Below, one piece after another: positions 1 through 5,957 of a stretch of 8,916 nucleotides of DNA. The translations under genes and the position numbers were made by a program. This stretch comes from Ekhidna sp. GTDB lineage: Bacteria; Bacteroidota; Bacteroidia; Cytophagales; Cyclobacteriaceae. Numbering within the stretch: position 1 is the first letter of the stretch; the number at the start of each line of letters is the position of its first letter. The stretch is from contig JAPPDO010000251.1 of NCBI GenBank assembly GCA_028821635.1, forward strand, positions 1 to 8,916, written 5' to 3'. Under the pieces are notes generated by a model that saw only the letters and a list, made by a program, of their open reading frames with translations, searched no databases and was not told where the DNA came from.

Positions 1-48
1 GTAATTGGTGTGTGCATCATTCTTTATCGCAAAACTACTTCAGTTTAG
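1..48 (+). CDS. Possible C-terminal end of an upstream membrane protein (partial)
   Basis: Frame 1 is open from the window edge and ends in TAG at 46-48, giving the 15-residue tail VIGVCIILYRKTTSV. A short hydrophobic stretch followed by YRK would suit the last membrane segment and cytoplasmic tail of an integral membrane protein, for instance a flippase or other transporter in a polysaccharide locus. That identity is a guess from context. Frame 3 is also open from the edge, to TAA at 60-62, and reads less like protein. So little sequence is visible that the gene itself is uncertain. Confidence 0.25.
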   Translation, partial: VIGVCIILYRKTTSV

Positions 49-136
49 CAATGCCAAATTAAATTAATAAAAGAGTTTAATGTAGCCTACCTATCTTTAG
101 CCCAATTTTTTAACATTAATCACATCAACATTAATA

Positions 137-154
137 TTGCTTAATAATTAGCAA
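137..154. promoter_or_regulatory. Near-perfect palindrome just upstream of the GT2 gene
   Basis: The 18-bp sequence TTGCTTAATAATTAGCAA is palindromic except for one mismatched pair (142/149) and ends 13 nt before the ATG at 168. A 9-bp direct repeat, AACATTAAT, lies just upstream at 112-120 and 127-135. It could be a protein-binding operator or a small hairpin in the leader near the ribosome entry site. The region is AT-rich, so chance is possible and no regulator is assigned. Confidence 0.2.
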
Positions 155-167
155 TGGGTAGAATTTT

Positions 168-1082
168 ATGAAGAATTTGCCTTTGGTCTCCGTTATAATG
201 CCGGCATATAATGTTTCAAAAGTGATTGCTGAGTCCATAGAAAGTGTTTTATCTCAGTCATACAGAAATTGGGAACTCATTATAATAAATGATGGATCTA
301 GTGACGATACTTTAGCTGTTTCTAAGCACTTTCAGGGAAGGGATAACAGAATCACATTAATTAATCTTAAACATAATGTTGGTGCGGCTAATGCGAGAAA
401 TACCGGATTATTGAGAGCTAAAGGAGAACTTATCGCTTTTCTTGATAGCGATGACTTGTGGGAGAGAGGCATGTTAGAAATTCAGGTATCCTTTCATTTG
501 AAAACTCAGGTGAAAATTAGTCATACGAATTTTGTTTGGTTCAATGAAAGAGGAGTCGTAAACCGCCTAATATCCAGATTACTTTATGTCATTTCAAAAA
601 AAAGTGGGATTTTATATCCACATATCTGTTATAGAAATCGGATCAATTTTTCAACTGTAATGTTAGAAAAGTCACTGGTTGAAGAAGTTAATTATTTTGA
701 TGACATTGATACAAATGAAGACTATTACTTATGTATCAAAATAGCCAAAAAAAGATATAACTTTGGATATATCAACAGAAAACTAGCAAAATACAGAATT
801 TTAGAAAATAGCCTGTCGCATCAGACAGATAGATTTAAAAGAGATCGTAAAAAGTTAATTTCTAATGTGTCTCAGTCTGATGATAATTTAAATGCCGGTA
901 TGATGTGGAAATATTACTATGGGAATTACGGATTAATTCATTATAGATCAAAGAACTATAAACTCGCTATTTTATATTACATTAAGTGTATTAAATGTTG
1001 CCCCTTGCATTATATCTCCTTACTTGTTCTTCTTCATTTAGCTTTGATTAAACTAAAGCAAGGTTTTAATAAAGTGTTATAA
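168..1082 (+). CDS. Glycosyltransferase family 2 (GT-A fold)
   Basis: This 304-residue protein is a classic GT2 enzyme, expected to move a sugar from a nucleotide-sugar donor onto a growing lipid-linked glycan at the cytoplasmic face of the inner membrane. The N-terminus VSVIMPAYN (7-15) starts the GT-A nucleotide-binding fold. INDGSSDDT (40-48) is the donor-binding motif, and FLDSDD (91-96) supplies the metal-binding DxD. NEDYYL (183-188) matches the ED motif that carries the likely catalytic base. KYR...NSLSHQ (208-219) is the usual late-domain signature. A hydrophobic stretch near residues 277-293 may anchor the C-terminus to the membrane. The ATG at 168 sits directly before the conserved first strand, which supports the start. 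The gene converges on the GT4 gene at 1117-2214, with 34 nt between stops and no obvious terminator hairpin. Donor and acceptor cannot be deduced. Confidence 0.93.
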   Translation: MKNLPLVSVIMPAYNVSKVIAESIESVLSQSYRNWELIIINDGSSDDTLAVSKHFQGRDNRITLINLKHNVGAANARNTGLLRAKGELIAFLDSDDLWERGMLEIQVSFHLKTQVKISHTNFVWFNERGVVNRLISRLLYVISKKSGILYPHICYRNRINFSTVMLEKSLVEEVNYFDDIDTNEDYYLCIKIAKKRYNFGYINRKLAKYRILENSLSHQTDRFKRDRKKLISNVSQSDDNLNAGMMWKYYYGNYGLIHYRSKNYKLAILYYIKCIKCCPLHYISLLVLLHLALIKLKQGFNKVL

Positions 1083-1116
1083 GTAACAGATTGAGATTTT
1101 CTTCATACTAAATCGT

Positions 1117-2214
1117 TCAGGTCTTTAAAATTGACAAAATGTTAAAATGCTCTGATGCTGCTTTTGACCAGCTATGATTAGTTTCAAGGGTTTTCTTAAA
1201 GTCTCTGCTTACACTTCCGGAGATTTTCTCTCTGATCCTGTTCGCCAAATCTTCACAATCTCCAACTTTGAAGTAATCATCTTTTGCAAGTTTCAGTTCA
1301 AGATTTTGATCGATATCACTCACCAGGATATCACGATTAAAACTCATTGCTTCTAAAAGTGCAATAGGATTCCCCTCAACATACGACGGAAGAACAAACA
1401 ATTTACAATGTGAGTAAATCTCTACAAGGTCACTCCCCTTTATAAAGCCTGTCAAAATCACTCCATTCTGAATTGCATTTCTTTTAAGCTCATCGCTGTA
1501 TATTGTATGGTGGTCTGCATCTCCAACCAATACAAGTTTGCAGGTTGTTTCTATTCTTTTGAAAGCTTCTATTAAATCATGAAAACCTTTCTGTTCAGCA
1601 AAACGACCAACGCCCAAAACATAAGCGTCTGAAATAAGACCTAATGACTTTATATAACTGTCAGCGGTTGCTTGGGGTAAAATATTTATTCCATTTCTTA
1701 TCACACTGCTCTTTTTTTTCAAAAAACCAAATTGCGCCTCAAGGTTGGATCTATGAGTTTCAGAAACAAAAATCACATGATTTGCAAAACGTATGGATAT
1801 TGTTTCACATAATTTGAGAAATGCTCTTTCAAATCTTCCCCATTTTTTATTCAAGTAATCAGGAATATGATAGGTGAATAAAACCTTTATTCCCATTGCT
1901 CTTACCGTCGGAATAAAAAAGCCGGGGCCAATATTGTGGAAATGAACTATTGACGGCCTTTTGATTAGGACAAAAAACAAGCAGAGAAAAGTATGCAAGA
2001 ACGCATCAATCTGCTTCCTTTTAATTGTAGGGATATCTATGAATCTGACCCCTTTAAATGATTCGATGCTATCCTTGACAAAGGGTTTTCTTCTAAAAAC
2101 TACAACCTCAATTTTCTCATACTGTACCAATCTGGGATAAAGTTCCTCACAATGTGTTTCCACTCCGCCTTGAATATTTGGGAAGCCCCTTGTCCCAATA
2201 ACAAAGATTCTCAC
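1117..2214 (-). CDS. Glycosyltransferase family 4 (GT-B), rhamnosyltransferase-like
   Basis: This 365-residue protein is a retaining GT-B glycosyltransferase. The N-terminal domain opens with IGTRGFPNIQGGVE (6-19), a glycine-rich acceptor-side motif typical of the GT4 subgroup that includes bacterial rhamnosyltransferases with a DUF1972-type N-terminus. The C-terminal donor domain has GVGRFAEQKGFHDLIEAF (201-218) and the retaining-enzyme E-x7-E motif in EGNPIALLE (E280, E288). Family knowledge suggests transfer to a lipid-linked intermediate in the cytoplasm; rhamnose specificity is only an inference from the N-terminal motif. The start is GTG at 2214, which overlaps the TGA of the upstream GT4 gene in a GTGA arrangement. 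This points to translational coupling and a shared transcript. It is the last gene of the minus-strand run and converges on the GT2 gene. Confidence 0.93.
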   Translation of the reverse strand: MRIFVIGTRGFPNIQGGVETHCEELYPRLVQYEKIEVVVFRRKPFVKDSIESFKGVRFIDIPTIKRKQIDAFLHTFLCLFFVLIKRPSIVHFHNIGPGFFIPTVRAMGIKVLFTYHIPDYLNKKWGRFERAFLKLCETISIRFANHVIFVSETHRSNLEAQFGFLKKKSSVIRNGINILPQATADSYIKSLGLISDAYVLGVGRFAEQKGFHDLIEAFKRIETTCKLVLVGDADHHTIYSDELKRNAIQNGVILTGFIKGSDLVEIYSHCKLFVLPSYVEGNPIALLEAMSFNRDILVSDIDQNLELKLAKDDYFKVGDCEDLANRIREKISGSVSRDFKKTLETNHSWSKAASEHFNILSILKT

Positions 2215-3335
2215 CTATCTATGAAATTAAGCAGAGTTTCTTTTTCTGTGTTAAAACAGTTTGTAGGATTGTAATTTTCAATAGCAAACTCATACTGCGA
2301 TCTATTTTGAGAAGATAAAGCTACACAGAGTTTCTCATACAAATCACTCGAATCGCAAGCTTTGAATAGTAACTCTTCAGATTTACTCTCCCTGAGTACT
2401 TCCCGATTCCCGGGAACATCAGATGCAATGCATTTACATCCGGATGCCATCGCTTCTATTAGAGACTTTGGATGTCCTTCCATGTGTCTGCTCGGCAGGA
2501 CAAAAATCTCCGATTTGCCAAGATGCTCGGCAACTTCATTGTTTGGTAAAGAACACACAAAAAATACCGCTTCCTCATCCTCAACCCTAGTCTTAAGAGC
2601 ATCAAGGTAATCACCTACACCTAATATAACTAATCTATATTCCTTGTTGCTCCTCCTAAACTTATTGAAGCTTTCAATAAGTAAATCTACTCCTTTTGAC
2701 CAATGCAACCTCCCTGTATAAATTATCTGCTTTTCTTTTTTTGAAGAAGGTTTAAAAATCTCAGTATTCACGTAATTAGGCAGTACTGTTGTATGCTCTC
2801 TCTTTATTTTATACCTGTCTATTGCTATATCTTGTAACCAACTCATCGTACACAATAAATAGTCAGCGGACATGATAGCAAATCTTTGAGCAGTATTTGA
2901 AATAAGTGCTTTTACACCCCCATAGTCCTTTTTTACGCCCTCAGCCCAATCATATTGATAACTAATTACAAATTTCTTCCTTGATATTGCTCTGACAAGC
3001 GGGAGAACCGGAATATTGGTACCCACGACTCTAACGACAGAAAAAGATGATTTCTTCCACTTGAATGCACTTAAAATCAAATACAAATAATATAAAACAT
3101 GCCCCACACCAAACATCTTTGAGGATATTGAAGCGTGTTTATGATATACTCCTTCCGGCATTAAGGGCTGCATGCATTCATTATCACATGTATAATAGTA
3201 CACCTTAAAGTCTTTGGCATATTGACTTAATGTGAAACACAGCCGATCCCAAGTCCCCTTTTCTAAAAATTGCCTTATCGGGGCTTCCGTAGATTGGATT
3301 AAAATTAATAGGGGTTTAGATTGATCATATTTCAT
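2211..3335 (-). CDS. Glycosyltransferase family 4 (GT-B)
   Basis: This 374-residue protein has a divergent N-terminal acceptor domain and a well-conserved GT4 donor domain. LPNYVNTEIFKP (185-196) is the inter-domain signature, IYTGRLHWSKGVDLLIESF (205-223) starts the donor-binding Rossmann domain, and MEGHPKSLIEAMASG (285-299) carries the E-x7-E pair (E286, E294). The Y-Q-Y-D-W stretch near 126-130 lies in the predicted acceptor half. The role is sugar transfer in polysaccharide repeat-unit assembly at the cytoplasmic membrane; the sugar is unknown. ATG at 3335 is the first start, and its stop overlaps the downstream GT4 start by 4 nt. A 110-nt gap separates it from the interrupted methyltransferase upstream, so it may have its own promoter or be read through from that gene. 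Confidence 0.92.
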   Translation of the reverse strand: MKYDQSKPLLILIQSTEAPIRQFLEKGTWDRLCFTLSQYAKDFKVYYYTCDNECMQPLMPEGVYHKHASISSKMFGVGHVLYYLYLILSAFKWKKSSFSVVRVVGTNIPVLPLVRAISRKKFVISYQYDWAEGVKKDYGGVKALISNTAQRFAIMSADYLLCTMSWLQDIAIDRYKIKREHTTVLPNYVNTEIFKPSSKKEKQIIYTGRLHWSKGVDLLIESFNKFRRSNKEYRLVILGVGDYLDALKTRVEDEEAVFFVCSLPNNEVAEHLGKSEIFVLPSRHMEGHPKSLIEAMASGCKCIASDVPGNREVLRESKSEELLFKACDSSDLYEKLCVALSSQNRSQYEFAIENYNPTNCFNTEKETLLNFIDR

Positions 3336-3355
3336 TTATCATCTTACTTTTTGAT

Positions 3356-3409
3356 TACAATGGTCACATCTAAGTTCCAATTCTCATTTTGTAATTTCAG
3401 TCCATTGTA
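3356..3409 (-). promoter_or_regulatory. Inverted repeats in the leader of the GT4 gene
   Basis: TACAATGG (3356-3363) and CCATTGTA (3402-3409) form a perfect 8-bp inverted repeat. ATTACAA (3354-3360) also pairs with TTGTAAT (3389-3395). The two pairings share bases, so they would be mutually exclusive in RNA. They lie in the 110-nt gap before the ATG at 3335. This could be leader structure or chance in AT-rich DNA, and no known riboswitch is recognised. Confidence 0.15.
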
Positions 3410-3445
3410 TATATTGTTTTATCAGTGTCTTTGATTAGTACAAAA

Positions 3446-4219
3446 CTATTTTTTTATCATTATACCTACATGATCATCATATATCATTGCTCCTTTTTCA
3501 GGTTTATCTTTCAAGAAATCTGTACACGCCCTCTCTACTCCTGGCAATACTTCCCATTTATAATCATGAATTGTTATTCTGGCATCTGTAACCATTTGGG
3601 GATAAACTTTAGTAAAACTATCAAGGATTGAGTTATAAAAATCCCCGTCAAAAAATGCAAAAGCTATCTTTCTGGGATATTCTTCATCACGTATTTTCCC
3701 AAACCAACCACAATGAATTTGAGGTAATTCTAGATTAGCGAGTTTAAAATTACGAATTAAATTTTCTTTTTTTGATTCACAAGATCCTCTTGAGAACTGT
3801 CTCACGACATTATTATCATCTTTAATATCTTTTTCAGGCAGTCCTTCAAAAGAATCGTAAACATGGAATTTCTTTTCGGACTTATATTCATTGAGAAATT
3901 TCCGGATGAATAAAGATGTTGTTCCAACATTGCAACCTAATTCAACGATGTCTCCCTCAATATTTTTATCCAACACTTCTTTTAAATTAGTTAGAATAAT
4001 TCTTACCTAGTTCTTTGAGACCATTGCTGAGTGAATCATTGGAAAATCAATTAACATTTTTTCAACAATATTTTTATTCTTTGTAATTCTAAAAAATAAA
4101 TGTTTAGGAATATGCTGAATTTTCCTTAATTTGAAATAGGCATATAAATGGAATCTCCTAGCAATTTCATATATATTTGGATGTTTCTTTTTTAAGAATG
4201 ATTTAAACTTCTTTTTCAT
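3446..4219 (-). pseudogene. TylF/MycF-like O-methyltransferase interrupted by in-frame amber codon
   Basis: The frame from ATG at 4219 to TAG at 3446-3448 spans 257 codons, a normal length for the TylF/MycF sugar O-methyltransferase family. It contains one internal stop, TAG at 4007-4009, after codon 70. The frame is the same on both sides. The 70 residues before the stop end in MIHSAMVSKN, and VRIILTNLKEVLDKNIEGD follows it; together they read as the continuous helical lead-in usual before the SAM site. After the break come the SAM-binding VELGCNVGTTS, then FAFFDGDFYNSILDSF with family-type acidic metal and catalytic residues, then ITIHDYKWEVLPGVERA, where HD stands in place of the more familiar DD. 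A residual 176-residue product could start at GTG 3976, keeping the catalytic half but losing the N-terminal part. The ATG at 4219 is preferred over the TTG at 4366, because the intervening 49 codons look like translated leader. It heads the minus-strand run ahead of two GT4 genes. Alternatives are a sequencing error or amber readthrough. Confidence 0.78.
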
Positions 4220-4296
4220 AAATTTCTTATTAGGTACTGTTATCAAACAATATTTTATGACATAACTTAAATAATACTTATTTTTTTGTAAAATCA

Positions 4297-4328
4297 CAAA
4301 GATATAGAAATTATGAATTGTCTTAAAA
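4297..4328 (-). promoter_or_regulatory. Candidate Bacteroidota-type promoter for the minus-strand run
   Basis: On the minus strand TATCTTTG (4304-4297) matches the Bacteroidota -7 consensus TAnnTTTG exactly. A TTTT (4328-4325) lies 20 bp upstream, a three-of-four match to the -33 TTTG element at about the usual spacing. It would give a leader of roughly 70 nt before the ATG at 4219 and could drive the methyltransferase and both GT4 genes. The motif is short in AT-rich DNA, so support is modest. Confidence 0.3.
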
Positions 4329-4343
4329 TGTAGATTTGCCAAT

Positions 4344-4366
4344 TTGAGAAGGAGCAAAGTTCTCAA
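4344..4366. repeat. Perfect 7-bp inverted repeat
   Basis: TTGAGAA (4344-4350) and TTCTCAA (4360-4366) are perfect inverted copies around a 9-nt spacer. They sit between the polymerase relic and the candidate promoter of the interrupted methyltransferase. Neither strand has a following T-run, so a classical intrinsic terminator is not supported. It could be an operator or chance. Confidence 0.25.
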
Positions 4367-4384
4367 GCCTATTTATAGTCCTTT

Positions 4385-4480
4385 ATATTGAGCGGATCCA
4401 TAAGATAAACTTTGCAAAGTGATCACTTTTGAAATAAGGTAAATCCAGAGGAAGGTCTTATACCCTCTCTACTCAGGGAA
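4385..4480 (-). pseudogene. Relic fragment of a wzy-like O-antigen polymerase gene
   Basis: Positions 4405-4470 align without gaps to 6277-6342 inside the intact polymerase gene at 55 of 66 identical bases. Read on the minus strand the fragment encodes DLPLDLPYFKSDHFAKFI, against DFALDLPYFKSDHFATFI (residues 314-331) in the intact protein. Weaker similarity continues to about 4388, where the intact protein reads through SPIYS. The relic has a TAA just before the conserved stretch and another soon after it, so it is dead. Within the 12-codon LDLPYFKSDHFA core all four base differences are synonymous. That indicates divergence under protein-level selection before decay, so this is the remains of a separate polymerase gene rather than a fresh copy of the neighbour. 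It abuts the methyltransferase remnant at about 4480. Confidence 0.8.
4405..4470. repeat. Diverged direct repeat, copy 1 (matches 6277-6342)
   Basis: Copy 1 of a 66-bp direct repeat, 55 of 66 identical and in the same orientation as copy 2. Shared exact runs include TCACTTTTGAAATA and GGTAAATCCAGAG. It is explained by homology of the polymerase relic to the intact polymerase gene, not by a mobile element. Confidence 0.9.
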
Positions 4481-4696
4481 ATGATACATAGTTATGGATT
4501 TTGTAAATCCAAGAAATTTTTCCCTATAGACCTTACCTTCAGAAAATAATAACTTCATTTGTTTTTCACTCAATAGTTTAACTTCACTGACTCTTAAGAC
4601 GGCCTCCTCATAGGTTCTACTTTTTTGTCTTTTAGATTTATTTATACCAAGTTTTGCTAAATTAGCAATGTTTATACTTTTGTAACAATACCACAT
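4469..4696 (-). pseudogene. C-terminal remnant of a SAM-dependent methyltransferase
   Basis: The 75-codon frame contains VKLLSEKQMKLLF followed by GKVYREKFLGFTKSI. These resemble the last 50 or so residues of class I methyltransferases common in Bacteroidota polysaccharide loci, which end with a pattern like LLs-KeMk-LFPdA-iykEkFlGLTKSf. The SAM-binding N-terminal domain is absent: a stop (TAG at 4703-4705) lies two codons upstream of the ATG at 4696, followed by the apparent promoter region of the divergent plus-strand gene. The last residues, FPE and stop, seem to come from the adjoining polymerase relic (its PEE codons) rather than from a natural methyltransferase end, where KS(F/I) is normally followed by a few residues. 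The family call is from remembered pattern and is fairly, not fully, certain. It is unlikely to encode a working protein. Confidence 0.55.
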
Positions 4697-4761
4697 TTTG
4701 ACCTAATTAGCCTATAATTGTTATTATACGCAAATAACTATTTAATAACATCTGACTCCAA

Positions 4762-5847
4762 ATGTGCTTTTCAAGAAACGACTATTTGAAAAGATCAAGT
4801 ATAAATCCATCATTCAAATGTGAATTAGATTACTTTCATTCACCCCATCTTAGTCAGATTTATGACGGGTTTGATAAACTTAGAAAAAATGGTATCATTA
4901 ATCTTATTGTGAAACCTACGATTGGGAATTCGGTCAAACCAATACTCAAAGTTAGAATTAATAATAAATACGATGTGATATATGACACTTTAGATGGCTT
5001 AAATTGGATAGAAGCTTCAATAGAGGATAATTTAGACTATTTTAAAAATAACATTAAAGCAGATTTTTATTTTAAAAGAAGTTTTAATGAAGATGTTTTT
5101 CGTAATGCACCAGAAAACTGCAAAATTTTTCCTTTAGGATTAAATTACTCGATTGCATGCGAAAGTAATTTCCCCATGAGTCTTCAGCAAAAATTTAAAG
5201 AAATTCTTAAAAATAGTTTTTTGATCTCGAAGTATTATGGGAAACTTTCATTTCGTAGTAGTGATTTTGAGTCAAAACCTTATCTTCACAAAAAAAGTAA
5301 GATTTTATTTTTGACCAGACTTTATAATCCTGATGATGTATCGCTTGAACATTCAAAAATTGAAAGAGAAGACATAAATAGAAATAGAATTGATTATATT
5401 AAGACTTGTAAAAAAGAATTTTCTAACAATTTTATCGGCGGACTTGAAGCTGATAACTTTTCAAAACGGCATCAAAAAAATTTAGTATTACCTACTTCTC
5501 TCACTAAAAAAGAGGTATTTCTTAATACCGTTAAAGAAAGCACTATTTGTATTGCAACAACTGGATTACATAATTCAATCGGTTGGAAATTTGGAGAGTA
5601 TGTTGCCGCTTCAAGAGCAATTATTTCGGAACCATTAAGATATAAGCTTCCTGGAAGTTTTGAGAGTCATAAAAACTACCTTGAGTTTAATGGGAAAGAT
5701 GAATTAATTGAAAATATAAGAGAATTACTAAAGAATAGATGTAGATTATTTGAGATAATGCAGGAGAATTTTCACTATTACAACAATTATTTGCGTCCAG
5801 ATGTCTTAATTTTAAATACTCTTTTACGAGTAATTGAAGATGAATAA
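4762..5847 (+). CDS. GT-B-like glycosyltransferase of unfamiliar subfamily
   Basis: I do not place this 361-residue protein in a named GT family with certainty. It is soluble, with no membrane segments. The N-terminal half has LDYFHSPHLSQIYDGF (22-37), then VIYDTLDGLNWIE (72-84) and CKIFPLGLNY (120-129), where PLGLNY resembles the domain-linking element of GT-B enzymes. The C-terminal half starts with KILFLTRLYNP (180-190), a typical donor-domain first strand. It continues through ICIATTGLHNSIGWKFGEYVAASRAIISEP (262-291), where the E in FGEYVAA occupies the place of the donor-ribose-binding glutamate. The role is probably sugar transfer in repeat-unit assembly. ATG at 4762 is the first start after a stop at 4753-4755. 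The first 20 residues look unlike the following conserved block and may not belong to the ancestral protein. It is divergent from the dead fragments to its left and converges on the polymerase gene. Confidence 0.75.
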   Translation: MCFSRNDYLKRSSINPSFKCELDYFHSPHLSQIYDGFDKLRKNGIINLIVKPTIGNSVKPILKVRINNKYDVIYDTLDGLNWIEASIEDNLDYFKNNIKADFYFKRSFNEDVFRNAPENCKIFPLGLNYSIACESNFPMSLQQKFKEILKNSFLISKYYGKLSFRSSDFESKPYLHKKSKILFLTRLYNPDDVSLEHSKIEREDINRNRIDYIKTCKKEFSNNFIGGLEADNFSKRHQKNLVLPTSLTKKEVFLNTVKESTICIATTGLHNSIGWKFGEYVAASRAIISEPLRYKLPGSFESHKNYLEFNGKDELIENIRELLKNRCRLFEIMQENFHYYNNYLRPDVLILNTLLRVIEDE

Positions 5848-5894
5848 AAGCATACGGCGATTTGTAAATTTTATATCGGTAGCAATAATTTGAA

Positions 5895-5911
5895 AGTTTG
5901 TCAGACTAACT
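5895..5911. repeat. 17-bp near-perfect palindrome between convergent genes
   Basis: AGTTTGTCAGACTAACT is palindromic around the central A at 5903, apart from a single T-T pair. It lies in the 110-nt gap between the stops of the glycosyltransferase (5847) and the polymerase (5958). The loop is too tight for a strong RNA hairpin and there is no T-run on either side, so a protein-binding site or chance is as likely as a terminator. Confidence 0.2.
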
Positions 5912-5957
5912 CTAAAGTAGGTTATGATTTAATAAATTCTTTGAACAATAAATAAAT

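Noticed and set aside
1075..1088. TGTTA/TAACA hairpin at the end of the GT2 gene as a terminator
   Set aside because: Five-bp AT-rich stem overlapping the stop codon, without a T-run; too weak.
1174..1356. 60-codon plus-strand ORF
   Set aside because: Lies entirely inside the GT4 gene on the other strand, whose motifs are clear; no domain or start signal of its own.
2362..2610. 82-codon plus-strand ORF
   Set aside because: Antisense shadow of the second GT4 gene across its conserved donor domain.
3441..3448. TAGTTTTG on the minus strand as a promoter for the GT4 pair
   Set aside because: Matches the TAnnTTTG element but has no -33 TTTG at suitable distance upstream; overlaps the methyltransferase stop and may be chance.
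3425..3631. 68-codon plus-strand ORF
   Set aside because: Antisense to the catalytic half of the TylF-like gene; composition is that of a shadow frame.
4220..4366. N-terminal extension of the interrupted methyltransferase from TTG at 4366
   Set aside because: The 49 extra codons look like translated AT-rich leader, begin with a rare start and contain the candidate promoter; ATG at 4219 gives normal family length.
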